Origin: Marinomonas ushuaiensis DSM 15871
GTDB lineage: Bacteria > Pseudomonadota > Gammaproteobacteria > Pseudomonadales > Marinomonadaceae
DNA: 64,000 nucleotides
NCBI RefSeq assembly: GCF_000521805.1
Contig: NZ_JAMB01000001.1
Location: forward strand, 672,698-736,697
Direction: 5' to 3'
The notes under the pieces were generated by a model, which was not told the DNA's origin, searched no databases, and saw only the letters and a program-made list of their open reading frames with translations. Shown one piece after another: positions 1 to 11,498 of this stretch. The first letter of the stretch is position 1; each line of letters opens with the position of its first letter. Both the position numbers and the translations under genes were made by a program.

Positions 1-104
1 TGAAGGCAAACGTATTAGATCACCAAGAGAAGTCGCGTAATTAAACAATGTGAATATTGGTTATTGAAACGCCAGATTACGCCTCGTTCCCTAGCTAGTT
101 TGGC

Positions 105-1601
105 CTACGGGCGAAATGATTTACATTGTTTGATTAATGCATCTATGTCCATGTGTTGTTCTGTGCTGTCGGCGAGTCGGTTGATTTCGCTATCGCGGAA
201 TTGGTCGTAGTCAAAATGGTTGGCTTGGTTGACGCCAGCCCATTTTAATAATGTGTTGAGTGCTTCTGGGTGGTCAAATACGCCATGGAGGTAAGTGCCA
301 ATGATTTTGTTGTCTTCTGAGACAAAGCCTTCGAGTTCACCGTTTTCTAACGTTGCAAAGTGGTTTACTTTATTCGAGAAGCGGGACACTCCTGAGTGTA
401 TTTCGTAGCCAGTAAGCTGACTAATATGGTTGCCTAGGTTGGAAATGTCTAGGTTGAGAGTACCTTGGCGTTGTTTGAGTTGTTTCTCTTCTTTGAGTTC
501 CGTTTCCATGGGAATAAAGCCAAAGCCTTTGGCGTCTGTGTTCATATCTTTGTTTTCTAACCCAAGTGGATCTCGCAGAGTGTCTCCGAGCATTTGAAAG
601 CCACCGCAAATCCCAATCACCTTTCCACCGTATCTAAGATGTTTATTCAGATAGCTTTCCCAACCTTGTTCACGTAAAAAAGCGAGGTCGCTTTGTACGC
701 TTTTGCTACCGGGTAAGATGATTAAATCTGCTGGTGGAATCGGTTGGTTTGCGCCAACCAAGGTAACTTGTACATCAGGGTGAAGGCGTAACGCGTCCCA
801 GTCTGTGTGATTACTGGTGCGTGGCATGATTGGAATGACAATGTTGAGTTTCGTGTCGGTGTCCGTTTTGATTGGGCTTTTTGTGACGGCGTCTTCGGAT
901 TCAAGATGGAAGCCTGTGAGGTAAGGTAAAACGCCTAAAACGGGTTTTCCTGTGCGTTCTTCTAGCCAGTCTAAACCGGATTGCAGTAAGCTAATATCAC
1001 CACGAAAACGATTGATGACAAAGCCAATGACGCGATCTTGTTCACTTTGGCTGAGTAAATCCAGTGTGCCAACGAGGTGCGCAAACACGCCGCCTTTGTC
1101 GATGTCTGCAATGATGATGACAGGGCAGTCGATGCTTTCTGCAAACCCCATGTTGGCGATATCGCGCGCGCGTAAATTGATTTCAGCTGGACTGCCAGCG
1201 CCTTCGATCAGCACGGCTTCGTATTGTTCGGCAAGTCGATAATAAGATTCCAGCGCGGCTTCTTTGGCGATACTTTTGTATTCGTGATAGCCAACAGCAT
1301 TCATGTTACCAATGGCTTTGCCTTGGATAATGACTTGTGCGCCGGTGTCTGTGTTTGGTTTTAGTAAAATGGGATTCATGTCTACGTGAGGTTCTAAACC
1401 TGCTGCATAGGCTTGTACTGCTTGTGCTCGACCGATTTCATTACCATCGTTTGTTACGGCACTGTTTAACGCCATGTTTTGTGGCTTGAAAGGTGCGACT
1501 TGTATTCCGCGTCGTGCAAACAAACGACACAAGGCCGTGACTAAAGTACTTTTTCCGGCGTCCGAGGTGGTGCCTTGGACCATTAAGCTAAAAGCTGGCA
1601 T
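105..1601 (-). CDS. cobQ: Cobyric acid synthase (glutamine-dependent amidotransferase)
   Basis: This 498-residue protein amidates adenosylcobyrinic acid a,c-diamide to adenosylcobyric acid in the late cobalamin pathway, using glutamine and ATP in the cytoplasm. The N-terminus has the dethiobiotin-synthetase-like ATP-binding loop [12 protein letters not shown]. The C-terminal glutaminase domain shows the nucleophile context [10 protein letters not shown] at about residue 330 and a catalytic His in [11 protein letters not shown] near 440. Length and domain order are normal for CobQ/CbiP. It is divergent from cbiB across about 64 bp. I searched that gap for a cobalamin riboswitch and saw none. 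A second Met at codon 7 is an alternative start. Confidence 0.95.
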   Translation of the reverse strand: MPAFSLMVQGTTSDAGKSTLVTALCRLFARRGIQVAPFKPQNMALNSAVTNDGNEIGRAQAVQAYAAGLEPHVDMNPILLKPNTDTGAQVIIQGKAIGNMNAVGYHEYKSIAKEAALESYYRLAEQYEAVLIEGAGSPAEINLRARDIANMGFAESIDCPVIIIADIDKGGVFAHLVGTLDLLSQSEQDRVIGFVINRFRGDISLLQSGLDWLEERTGKPVLGVLPYLTGFHLESEDAVTKSPIKTDTDTKLNIVIPIMPRTSNHTDWDALRLHPDVQVTLVGANQPIPPADLIILPGSKSVQSDLAFLREQGWESYLNKHLRYGGKVIGICGGFQMLGDTLRDPLGLENKDMNTDAKGFGFIPMETELKEEKQLKQRQGTLNLDISNLGNHISQLTGYEIHSGVSRFSNKVNHFATLENGELEGFVSEDNKIIGTYLHGVFDHPEALNTLLKWAGVNQANHFDYDQFRDSEINRLADSTEQHMDIDALIKQCKSFRP

Positions 1602-1665
1602 TCAGTTCATCACGCTTTAAATCAATAAGGTGATAGAATTCTACCTTACCTTCTTGTCTTGTTAA

Positions 1666-2673
1666 GTGAAAAAACGACCTATATTTATGATCCTTTCTAA
1701 TTCAGACAGTATTTTTGATAGTTTCTTCTCAGTTTTCTCCACCACGAGCCTTATTCTACTGGCGGCCTTGTTATTGGATCGACTCTTAGGGGAGCCGAAA
1801 AGCTGGCATCCGTTGATTTGGTTTGGCCGTTGGGTTGATCTCTGTAAAACCTATACAAAGTTGCCTTTGGATTACGATGAAAAACAACAACGCAGCGCAG
1901 GTGTATTGGCTTGGTCATTGGCGGTTGTGCCTTGGTTGGTGATGTTAATGGCTTTGTTTTGGGTTCTGCCAAATTGGCTCGACAATGTGTTGTCTACCAT
2001 CGTGCTGTATTTCGCCATCGGTTGGCAAAGTCTACGGGAACACGCTTTAGCGATTTTTGATCCACTCGAAAAACATAACATTGAAGATGCCCGTTCCGCT
2101 GTGAGTCGAATCGTTAGCCGAGACACGGAAAACCTGAGTGAGTCTGACGTGGCAAAAGCTGGCATTGAGTCTGTCTTGGAAAACGGCAGTGATGCGATTT
2201 TTGCACCGATCTTTTGGTTTTTAATCTTGGGTGCGCCGGGCGTTTTACTGTATCGATTGGCGAATACGTTGGACGCTATGTGGGGATACAAAACGGACGA
2301 GTTATTACATTTCGGTTGGTTCGCGGCTCGTTTTGATGATGTGTTGAATTATCTTCCTGCTCGTTTGGTTGTTTATACCTATGGCGCTTGTGGTTATTGG
2401 CAAGGTGCGATTCAAAGTGCGCGTGAACCTTCGGCACGTTGGAAAAGTCCAAACGCTGGCCCTGTGATGGCGGCTGGCGCGGGTGCATTAGGTATTCAAT
2501 TGGGTGGCGAAGCGCCATATTTTGGTAAAATGGAAACGCGTCCTGTGCTGGGTGTTGAAAATCCAAATGCTGAAAAAAGCCAAACGCCTTCAATCCAAGA
2601 TTTAAAATTGGCTATCTTGCTGGTGGATAAAAGCGTGTATTTGTGGAGTTTGATTATATGTCTTCTGTTCTAA
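1666..2673 (+). CDS. cbiB: Adenosylcobinamide-phosphate synthase, membrane protein
   Basis: This gene (called cobD in Pseudomonas nomenclature) encodes the membrane enzyme that joins adenosylcobyric acid to (R)-1-amino-2-propanol phosphate. The 335-residue protein has the family signature LLLDRLLGEPKSWHPLIWFG near the N-terminus, several hydrophobic segments, and the conserved GSDAIFAPIFW and NTLDAMWGYK regions. The start is uncertain: GTG at 1666 or ATG at 1687, neither with a strong ribosome binding site. It overlaps cobC by 16 bp, so translation is probably coupled. The following kinase gene (cobU) completes nucleotide-loop assembly. Confidence 0.92.
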   Translation: MKKRPIFMILSNSDSIFDSFFSVFSTTSLILLAALLLDRLLGEPKSWHPLIWFGRWVDLCKTYTKLPLDYDEKQQRSAGVLAWSLAVVPWLVMLMALFWVLPNWLDNVLSTIVLYFAIGWQSLREHALAIFDPLEKHNIEDARSAVSRIVSRDTENLSESDVAKAGIESVLENGSDAIFAPIFWFLILGAPGVLLYRLANTLDAMWGYKTDELLHFGWFAARFDDVLNYLPARLVVYTYGACGYWQGAIQSAREPSARWKSPNAGPVMAAGAGALGIQLGGEAPYFGKMETRPVLGVENPNAEKSQTPSIQDLKLAILLVDKSVYLWSLIICLLF

Positions 2674-3788
2674 TATCTAATCAATTATTGACTAATCTAA
2701 GCCAGCAACCACCGAAGCACGGTGGAGATCTAGCTTATTGGCAACGAAAAGTCGGTGATGATGCCTTGAACTGGTTGGATCTGTCTTCTGCCTGTAATCG
2801 TGAACCTTGGCCGATTCCCATAATAGATCCTGAGCTTTGGATGGCGTTGCCTGACCAAGCTATTTTGTTAGATTCTGCAGAAAAGTATTATGGCCGTCGC
2901 CCGAATGCTCTTGGTGCTGGTTCACAGCATATTATTGAATCCTTACCTTTGTTAATAAAAGAAAACCTTCTGGTAAAAGAAAGCCGAGCGCTGAAAAACA
3001 GCATTGTCATGGTGCCACGAGTCGGTTACCAAGAGCATGCTTTTGCTTGGCAAAAATGGGGATTCGAATTGGCCTATTACGATTCGGTTGAAACCTTACT
3101 CGAGCAAGAATTTGCTGTTGCTGTGATCATTCAGCCTAATAATCCGACAGGAGAGTGGGTGACAAATGATGAACTGTTGGCTTTGATTGACCATGCAGAA
3201 CAACAAGGTGCGAGTTTGATAGTAGATGAAGCTTTTGTTGATCCTTGCCCTGAGCTTAGTTTGTTGGCTCAATGTAATCATGACCAATGGCCTGAGTCTT
3301 TATTTGTGCTGAGATCGGTTGGTAAGTTCTTTGGTTTGGCTGGTGCTCGTGTTGGTTTTGTTTTTTGTGCTGAAAAATGGCAAAAGGTTTTAAAAAATTT
3401 AATAGGGCCTTGGCCTGTTGCCACGCCGAGCTTGCATTTAGTGAGTTTGGCGTTTGCTGATGTTGAATGGCAAAGACAAGCATTTGGCTCTTTAAAGCAA
3501 CGTCAGGCGGCTTTTGTTGAACGAGTGATGCCGAAATTCAATACGATTTTTGATTCTCAAGACAGTGTGGTGAATTCTTTGTTTATCACTTGGCGTCTGG
3601 ATAGCGATGAATGTGCAGAGCAGATTTTTAACCTGTTGCATCAGGTTGGTATTCATACTCGACTAGGCGAAGGTTGGATTCGTGTGGCGTTACCTGCAAT
3701 GGACGAAATGGATAGGCTAGATAAAGCCCTTATTCGGCTATTAAAAAGCGCAGGAAGTGTCGAGTTCACAAGAGGAGAGCTAGGATGA
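2658..3788 (+). CDS. cobC: Threonine-phosphate decarboxylase (aminotransferase fold)
   Basis: This PLP enzyme of the histidinol-phosphate aminotransferase family makes (R)-1-amino-2-propanol phosphate from L-threonine phosphate for cobalamin assembly (CobD in Salmonella nomenclature). The 376-residue protein has a PLP lysine in RSVGKFFGLAGARVGF, the NNPTGEW loop and a VDEAFVD segment. I chose ATG at 2658 over GTG at 2643 because GGAG lies about 9 nt upstream of the ATG. It sits between cbiB (overlapping) and cobU (ATGA overlap). That context separates it from a HisC paralogue acting in histidine synthesis. Confidence 0.88.
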   Translation: MSSVLISNQLLTNLSQQPPKHGGDLAYWQRKVGDDALNWLDLSSACNREPWPIPIIDPELWMALPDQAILLDSAEKYYGRRPNALGAGSQHIIESLPLLIKENLLVKESRALKNSIVMVPRVGYQEHAFAWQKWGFELAYYDSVETLLEQEFAVAVIIQPNNPTGEWVTNDELLALIDHAEQQGASLIVDEAFVDPCPELSLLAQCNHDQWPESLFVLRSVGKFFGLAGARVGFVFCAEKWQKVLKNLIGPWPVATPSLHLVSLAFADVEWQRQAFGSLKQRQAAFVERVMPKFNTIFDSQDSVVNSLFITWRLDSDECAEQIFNLLHQVGIHTRLGEGWIRVALPAMDEMDRLDKALIRLLKSAGSVEFTRGELG

Positions 3789-4303
3789 AACATTTAGTCC
3801 TTGGTGGTATTCGCAGTGGCAAAAGTGCCTTTGCTCAGGAACAAGTCGCTCAATTAGGTAAACCTGTGTGTTATGTGGCGACTTCCCAAGTGTGGGATGA
3901 CGACATGGAAAAGCGAGTCCAATTGCATAAGGAAAACCGTCCTTCCGAGTGGCGTGTAATTGAAGAGCCTCTAGCGCTGGCGAGCGTATTAGAGTCGCTC
4001 AACTCACCAGAGCAAGCAGTTATTGTTGAATGCTTTACCTTATGGCTGACGAATTTACTGTGCTTAGAAGATGAGGCGCGTTTGGCAGAAGAAAAATCCG
4101 CGTTATTAAAAGTCGTTGAAAATTTCCAAGGTGACTTGGTGTTGGTGTCTAGCGAAGTCGGTTTGGGTATTATACCAATGAACGCTCTGGCAAGACGTTT
4201 CGCTGACGAAGCCGGTGAAATGAACCAAACTTTGGCTAAATTGACCAATCGGGTAACTTTTGTTGCGGCAGGACTACCTATGCCGTTAAAATCTCACCCT
4301 TAA
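3785..4303 (+). CDS. cobU: Bifunctional adenosylcobinamide kinase / guanylyltransferase
   Basis: This 172-residue enzyme (CobP/CobU) phosphorylates adenosylcobinamide and transfers GMP to it, activating it for addition of the lower ligand. The Walker A loop is GGIRSGKSAFA at the extreme N-terminus. Family segments ATSQVWDDDMEKRVQLHK, HxxxRPSEWRVIEEP and ECFTLWLTNLL are visible, and the C-terminal half carries SSEVGLGIIP. Length is typical. A strong ribosome binding site (GAGGAG) precedes ATG 3785, which overlaps the cobC stop. It is the last cobalamin gene here; cobS, cobT and cobalamin transport genes are absent from the window. Confidence 0.95.
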   Translation: MKHLVLGGIRSGKSAFAQEQVAQLGKPVCYVATSQVWDDDMEKRVQLHKENRPSEWRVIEEPLALASVLESLNSPEQAVIVECFTLWLTNLLCLEDEARLAEEKSALLKVVENFQGDLVLVSSEVGLGIIPMNALARRFADEAGEMNQTLAKLTNRVTFVAAGLPMPLKSHP

Positions 4304-4334
4304 AAACTGACCGCATACAATCGTAGGAACTTTA

Positions 4335-4832
4335 ATGACCCCTTATTCAAAAGATTTCCCTGTTTCATGGGAAGAGTTACATAGAAATGCACGTGCTTTG
4401 TCTTGGCGTTTGCTTGAGCAAGGACCTTGGAAAGGCATTATTGCGATTACGCGTGGCGGCTTAGTTCCTGCTGCTATTCTGTGTCGTGAAATGGACATTC
4501 GTTTGATCGATACGATTTGCGTTGTTAGCTACAAAGATGGTGAAGCTGGTGAAGGCGCTATAAAGCAAGGCGAATTGAATGTCTTAAAAGGCGTTGAGGG
4601 GGATGGCGAAGGTTTCATCCTAATTGATGACCTTGTTGATACCGGTCGTACGGCAGCGAAAGTTCGCGAAATGTTGCCAAAAGCGCATTTTGCAACGATT
4701 TACGCAAAACCTGCAGGCAAGCCTTTAGTGGATACTTTTGTCACTGAAGTCAGTCAAGATACGTGGATTCGTTTCCCTTGGGATATGGAGTACACTTTCT
4801 CAACGCCACTTGCCGACCGTCAAGGCAAGTAA
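4335..4832 (+). CDS. gpt: Xanthine(-guanine) phosphoribosyltransferase
   Basis: This 165-residue purine-salvage enzyme transfers phosphoribose from PRPP to xanthine or guanine. The PRPP-binding motif [13 protein letters not shown] occurs at about residues 97-109. The [16 protein letters not shown] segment near residue 40 and the Trp-containing C-terminal region ([13 protein letters not shown]) match Gpt. ATG 4335 follows AGGAA at suitable spacing. It lies 31 bp after cobU on the same strand and may be cotranscribed. A clear rho-independent terminator follows at 4878-4917. The general phosphoribosyltransferase family is certain; base preference is by family resemblance. Confidence 0.88.
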   Translation: MTPYSKDFPVSWEELHRNARALSWRLLEQGPWKGIIAITRGGLVPAAILCREMDIRLIDTICVVSYKDGEAGEGAIKQGELNVLKGVEGDGEGFILIDDLVDTGRTAAKVREMLPKAHFATIYAKPAGKPLVDTFVTEVSQDTWIRFPWDMEYTFSTPLADRQGK

Positions 4833-4877
4833 GCACTATTCCTTTCGCGTTTATCCTTATTGATGCTTTACAAAATG

Positions 4878-4917
4878 AAACGAGAGATCTTGCAAACGAT
4901 ACAAATCTCTCGTTTTT
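4878..4917 (+). terminator. Rho-independent terminator after gpt
   Basis: An 11-bp perfect stem (AAACGAGAGAT pairing with ATCTCTCGTTT) encloses a 16-nt loop and runs into a T-tract. It lies about 45 bp after the gpt stop and probably ends the cbiB-cobC-cobU-gpt transcript. Confidence 0.8.
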
Positions 4918-5039
4918 ATTGCATTTTTTTTAAGCTAAATTTATTAATACGTCATTTGTTTGCAAAGCCTTTTGCCTAAAAGGTATGCGTTTAGAATGTT
5001 TGGTTTCTTATTACCTCAATCCAAAAAAAGGGTTTTAAT

Positions 5040-5447
5040 ATGTGTAAAACACTAGTTAGAGCAATGGTTGCAAGTGCGCTTATGTTGGTATTCTCGCTTC
5101 CTGCATGGGCTGAAGGAACAATCGCTAGAGCCCAATTTTCAACAGATGTTATCGACAGAGAACCAATTGATGATATTGGACCTACGGTAAAAGTCGAATA
5201 CGGTGAAATCCAAAAGGTGTATTTTTTTACTGATTTACGAGACATGTCTGGTACACGAGTCGTACATCGTTGGACATTAGATGGTGATAGTCAGGCGGAA
5301 GTTGCGTTTGATATTGGTGGAGACCGCTGGCGTGTATGGTCAAGTAAGCGCTTATTGCCAGGCTTTGATGGTAAGTGGGCTGTTGAAATTGTCCAAGATG
5401 GCGAAATAATTGAAACTCGCTCGTTTGATTATGTGGATGACTATTAA
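5040..5447 (+). CDS. DUF2914-type exported protein
   Basis: This 135-residue protein begins with a cleavable signal peptide (hydrophobic core ASALMLVFSLPAWA, predicted cut after AWA at about residue 23). The remainder is a small beta-rich domain with VVHRWTLDG and GDRWRVWSSKRLLPGFDGKW segments, which I recognise as the DUF2914 type. Function is unknown; it is expected in the periplasm or bound to another envelope component. It follows a terminator and so has its own promoter somewhere in 4918-5039. It is not obviously linked to its neighbours. Confidence 0.75.
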   Translation: MCKTLVRAMVASALMLVFSLPAWAEGTIARAQFSTDVIDREPIDDIGPTVKVEYGEIQKVYFFTDLRDMSGTRVVHRWTLDGDSQAEVAFDIGGDRWRVWSSKRLLPGFDGKWAVEIVQDGEIIETRSFDYVDDY

Positions 5448-5533
5448 AAAATAAGGCATGCTTGGTTTTCGAATTGCCTTTACCTTGTTTGAGTGGCTAA
5501 TGTGCTACTTAGACTGATTAGTTAGGAGCATTT

Positions 5534-5866
5534 ATGCCACATATACGTGTTCGCGGAATAGCCTTTGACGAATTAGAGTCTGTGTCCGACATTCTTATTG
5601 AAAATTTAGCCGAAGTAACTGATACCCCCAATTCCCACTTTACCCTTGAATACCAATCAACAACTTATCTTGCTGTTGGTGGTGCTTCTCCTGCGTATCC
5701 ATTTTTTGATTTTTTGTGGTTTGATCGAGGTGATGAAATAAAGCAAAAAGTCGCTTTGATTTTCGAAGAATTATTTCGACCGCTTGTCGACAGAGGACAA
5801 GATATCACCGTTTTGTTTCATGATCTTCAAGGCAAAGATTATTACGAAAACGGCGAACATTTTTAG
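5534..5866 (+). CDS. DUF1904 family protein
   Basis: This 110-residue cytoplasmic protein resembles the DUF1904 family, small tautomerase-like proteins of unknown function. It opens with MPHIRVRGI, as family members do, and has a buried core TYLAVGGASPAYPFFDFLWF and a C-terminal DITVLFHDLQGKDYYENGEHF. A ribosome binding site (TTAGGAG) precedes ATG 5534. It is convergent with the ast operon, with a hairpin between the two stops. A proline follows the initiator Met, which recalls the catalytic Pro1 of tautomerases, but activity cannot be claimed from that. Confidence 0.75.
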   Translation: MPHIRVRGIAFDELESVSDILIENLAEVTDTPNSHFTLEYQSTTYLAVGGASPAYPFFDFLWFDRGDEIKQKVALIFEELFRPLVDRGQDITVLFHDLQGKDYYENGEHF

Positions 5867-5884
5867 GTTTAATCATCATTTTGG

Positions 5885-5902
5885 GTCGGGATTTATCCCG
5901 AC
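5885..5902. terminator. Hairpin between convergent genes
   Basis: A perfect 7-bp hairpin (GTCGGGA, loop TTTA, TCCCGAC) lies between the DUF1904 stop and the astB stop. There is no good T-tract on either side, so termination is only a guess from its position. Confidence 0.35.
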
Positions 5903-5913
5903 ACAGGGGGTTG

Positions 5914-7260
5914 TTATCTTTGGAAATCGTAAATGCTGCCGAGGTTCATTATCTGAGTCAGTTCATCCAGAGCATTGCGGCTTTCAATGAGTAGTTGAGG
6001 GTCGGCTAGGTCAGCTTCTCTCAATTCATCACGATAATGTTTGTCTATCCATAGGTTTAACCGTTCAAACAATGCGTTGTTCATTAATGTTGCTGGATTA
6101 ATGGCACTACGTTCTGTTTCGGTTAACGCAACGCGTAAACGTAGACAAGCCGGTCCACCACCGTTACTCATACTTTGTTTGAGGTCAAATACCTTCACTT
6201 CTGTGATGGGTGACTTGTCTGATACTAATTCATTTAGGTAACGCCAAACCGCAGGGTTGTTTTCACACTCACCGGGGACGATTAACACCATGTCGTTGTC
6301 GCCACGGCTTAATAGCTGACTGTTAAACAAGTAAGAGCTAATGCAATCTTGTACTGAAACCGCATTGCTTGGTACTTCAATCAAGTGCAATTCTGATGCT
6401 CTTTCTCCCCAAGCAGTTTGTAAATCTTGCTTCATTTTTGCGGTATCAAGAAACGCTTCTTGATGATAAAAGTGTGCGTTGCGATTACCGACGGCAATAA
6501 CATCATTGTGGAATACGCCAGCGTCGATTACCGCTGGATTCTGCTGAGCATAAACCACTTGTCCTTCAGATAAACCATGGATGCGAGCAACAGCCTGAGA
6601 AGCTTCTAACGTATGACGAGCTGGAAATTTCATCGGACGTGGCGCGTTGTGATTAAAGGCTTCCATACCGTAAACAAAAAATTCTATGCCTTGTTCGCCA
6701 TACTGATCGCAAAACCGCGAGTGGTTGGCGGCGCCTTCATCACCGAAATGCTCAACACTTGGTAAAGCAGGATGATGAGCAAAATGCGCTTCGTTGTTGA
6801 AGGTCGCTTGTAGAATAGCACCAGTGGTTTCATGTTCAATTGAACGATGAAACTTGTTAACCAAGTTCGCGGGTGTGAAATGCACGCGCCCGTCAGTTGT
6901 ATCACCACTTGGTGAAACGGTGGCAGCGTTGGCTGTCCACATGCAGGAAGCAGAGCTTACCGCCGCTAAGAGTTTAGGTGCTTGTTTTGCAACTTGTTGT
7001 AAGACATTTGCATCGCTGCCAGTAAAGCCCAGTTTGCGCAGCGTAGGAATATGTGGGCGCTCGTGAGGCGCCAAGACGCCTTGCACAAAGCCCATATCCG
7101 CCAAGGCTTTCATTTTAGTTAAGCCTTGTTTTGCTGCCGCTTTTGGGTTGGAAGCGCGAGCCGAGTTATTCAATGAAGCGACATTACCAAAGGAAAGGCC
7201 GCTGTAATTGTGGGTTGGTCCCACTAAACCGTCAAAATTGGCTTCTGTTGCTTTATTCAT
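5914..7260 (-). CDS. astB: N-succinylarginine dihydrolase
   Basis: This 448-residue enzyme hydrolyses N2-succinylarginine to N2-succinylornithine, CO2 and two ammonia, the second step of the arginine succinyltransferase pathway. The N-terminus [21 protein letters not shown] and the [13 protein letters not shown] motif near the C-terminus (presumed catalytic Cys, family knowledge) are diagnostic. I chose ATG 7260 because it gives a protein the same length as known AstB (about 447); in-frame starts lie further upstream (ATG 7278, TTG 7290). It is the last gene of the leftward operon aruF-aruG-astD-astB. astC and astE, needed to finish the pathway, are not in this window. Confidence 0.95.
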   Translation of the reverse strand: MNKATEANFDGLVGPTHNYSGLSFGNVASLNNSARASNPKAAAKQGLTKMKALADMGFVQGVLAPHERPHIPTLRKLGFTGSDANVLQQVAKQAPKLLAAVSSASCMWTANAATVSPSGDTTDGRVHFTPANLVNKFHRSIEHETTGAILQATFNNEAHFAHHPALPSVEHFGDEGAANHSRFCDQYGEQGIEFFVYGMEAFNHNAPRPMKFPARHTLEASQAVARIHGLSEGQVVYAQQNPAVIDAGVFHNDVIAVGNRNAHFYHQEAFLDTAKMKQDLQTAWGERASELHLIEVPSNAVSVQDCISSYLFNSQLLSRGDNDMVLIVPGECENNPAVWRYLNELVSDKSPITEVKVFDLKQSMSNGGGPACLRLRVALTETERSAINPATLMNNALFERLNLWIDKHYRDELREADLADPQLLIESRNALDELTQIMNLGSIYDFQR

Positions 7261-7297
7261 AATCGTTGCTCTGTTCATTGTTGATGACAACTAAGGT

Positions 7298-9822
<2,525 letters not shown>

Positions 9823-9928
9823 GATTGAAATCCTCTAGAATTCAGTAGGGCTGCAGTAAGAATTATTGGGAGACACATTTGTTTAAGCGCTCTTTTTTAA
9901 TCAATACTGCAACGTAAAAGACATAATT

Positions 9929-10078
9929 TAATAGAAACCTTTGCACGACTACTGCGCTTGCTAATACTTTGTTAAAAACAGGCTCAAAATACTCATTTAT
10001 AACCCATAAACTCGGTTTTCTCGTCTGTTTTTGCCTTGTCTTAACTTCGCTCGTTGCTTCGTGCAAAGGCCTCTAATA
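9929..10078. mobile_element. MITE-like element with terminal inverted repeats and target duplication
   Basis: A 140-bp element (9934-10073) is bounded by 15-bp terminal inverted repeats, GAAACCTTTGCACGA on the left and the complement of GAGGCCTTTGCACGA on the right (13 of 15 identical). It is flanked on both sides by the pentamer TAATA (9929-9933 and 10074-10078), as expected of a target-site duplication. It is far too small to encode a transposase. It lies between aruF and aruG in the ast operon and presumably is transcribed with it. The transposase family that would move it cannot be named from this window. No second copy was seen here. Confidence 0.75.
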
Positions 10079-10082
10079 GTGT

Positions 10083-11096
10083 TTAAAGTTTGGCCCACTG
10101 AATCTTATGACCAGATGAAATAGCCAATCGCTCTTGGGTTGTTTGTTCGAGCCCTAAGCCTGCTGTTTGATATTCAGCAGGAGCCGCTGTCACGCGAAAG
10201 TTTTCTAAATGACCGGCTGAGATAATGTGCATCGCGCCTTTTGATGTTTCAGTCAGTGTTAATGCTTTGCCTGTTTTTTGAGTGGCAATGGTCGTTAAGC
10301 TCTCTGTACGAGCTTCAATAGTTGGTCCAGCATCAAAAATGTCTATGTAGCCACGGAATTCAAATCCTTCATCCATCAATATATCTGCGCTTTGGCTAGA
10401 GTCTTCATGAATCACACCAATAACATCTTGAGCATTTTCTGGAAGTGTTGGTACATAAATTGGGTAGCGTGGCATTAAATCCGCGATAAAATGTTTATTA
10501 GTGACACCTGAAAGATAGTCTGCTTTTTGGAAGTCCATGGAGAAAAAATGTTTTCCAAGGGCATCCCAGAAGGCGGAATAACCGTGTTTGTCACTTTCAC
10601 CACGTAATTCTACAAATAGGCGCTTAGTGAAGCGTTCCGGATAACGGGCGATAAACAGTAATCTCGCCTTTGACAACAAAGACATGGCGGTTTGGTTTTG
10701 GTGAGCCTTGTCGACGACTAATGCCATAAGACGACTTGTGCCGCTGTAGTCGTGGCATAAGAAGAGCGCTGGAATTCGATTATGAATTTGCAGCTGTGGT
10801 GATGCATGAACCACTTCATCAATGCGGTAACTATAAAAAGGCGTATCCACACCGACCATGGCATCTATTCCACAGCAACCAACGATGTCGTCTGTGCTGG
10901 TATCAATCAGAACAAACAAGTAGGATTCATCCCCTGGTTGAACGACGTCAGTTTGAAAAGAGCGGCGTGAAGAGGCAATTTTATCGTTCAATCTGTCTCT
11001 GTTCGCAGGGAAATTAGTAATCCCAATGCCAGCCTGTTGAGCAAGACGTTCTAGTGCAGGAAGATCAGCAAAATCCACAGGGCGTACTAGATACAT
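10083..11096 (-). CDS. aruF: Arginine/ornithine N-succinyltransferase, alpha-type subunit
   Basis: This 337-residue AruF-type subunit is homologous to the aruG product just downstream and shares the blocks YPERFTKRLFVELRGESD, KHFFSMDFQKADYLSG and EFRGYIDIFDAGPTIEAR. Together they perform the first step of arginine catabolism by the succinyltransferase route. ATG 11096 follows an AGGA ribosome binding site. It is the first gene of the leftward ast operon in this window. The upstream 157 bp contain no sigma-54 promoter that I could recognise, unlike the nitrogen-regulated ast operon of enterics. Confidence 0.92.
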   Translation of the reverse strand: MYLVRPVDFADLPALERLAQQAGIGITNFPANRDRLNDKIASSRRSFQTDVVQPGDESYLFVLIDTSTDDIVGCCGIDAMVGVDTPFYSYRIDEVVHASPQLQIHNRIPALFLCHDYSGTSRLMALVVDKAHQNQTAMSLLSKARLLFIARYPERFTKRLFVELRGESDKHGYSAFWDALGKHFFSMDFQKADYLSGVTNKHFIADLMPRYPIYVPTLPENAQDVIGVIHEDSSQSADILMDEGFEFRGYIDIFDAGPTIEARTESLTTIATQKTGKALTLTETSKGAMHIISAGHLENFRVTAAPAEYQTAGLGLEQTTQERLAISSGHKIQWAKL

Positions 11097-11253
11097 AGGA
11101 AGATCCTGATATCGGTTAATGAGGTGATTATATGTTTGGTATTATTGCTGAGTTATAGAAAAGGCGTAAGAGTTAAACTTTCGAATTCGCGACAGTTTTT
11201 TCTAAATATTGGCGTATTTTTGTCGATTTTTTAAAAGTATAGAGAGTTAAGGT

Positions 11254-11478
11254 ATGAAGCAAGGCGTTTATCAACATTATAAAGGTGCAGAATATTGGGT
11301 TGAACGTGTGGTGAAACACAGTGAAACCGAAGAGAAATTGGTGATCTATCAAGCCTTGTATGGCGAGTTTGGCTGGTGGGCAAGACCTTTGACGATGTTT
11401 AAAGAAACGGTTGTCATTAACCAAGAAAGCATCCCGCGTTTCGAATGGATTAGAGCCGAGCGAGACGCAGGTTCGTGA
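11254..11478 (+). CDS. DUF1653 family small protein
   Basis: This 74-residue protein matches the DUF1653 type: it begins KQGVYQHYKGAEYWV, contains ETEEKLVIYQALYGEFGWWARP, and ends in a short charged tail. Function is unknown. Family members are single-domain cytoplasmic proteins of this size. ATG 11254 follows TTAAGGT. It is divergent from aruF and convergent with the LysR gene at 11499, with only 20 bp between the stops. Confidence 0.75.
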   Translation: MKQGVYQHYKGAEYWVERVVKHSETEEKLVIYQALYGEFGWWARPLTMFKETVVINQESIPRFEWIRAERDAGS

Positions 11479-11498
11479 TGTAGGTTAATGGCCCATCA

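Noticed and set aside
1..40. Open frame running in from the left edge and stopping at 38-40 (…RSPREVA)
   Set aside because: Only 12 codons are visible, with no recognisable family; cannot be told from chance.
1602..1665. Possible cobalamin riboswitch between cobQ and cbiB
   Set aside because: The gap is only about 64 bp and shows no B12-box; too short for a riboswitch.
9863..10066. 67-codon leftward open frame between aruG and aruF
   Set aside because: It lies almost wholly inside the MITE-like element and has no protein similarity I recognise.
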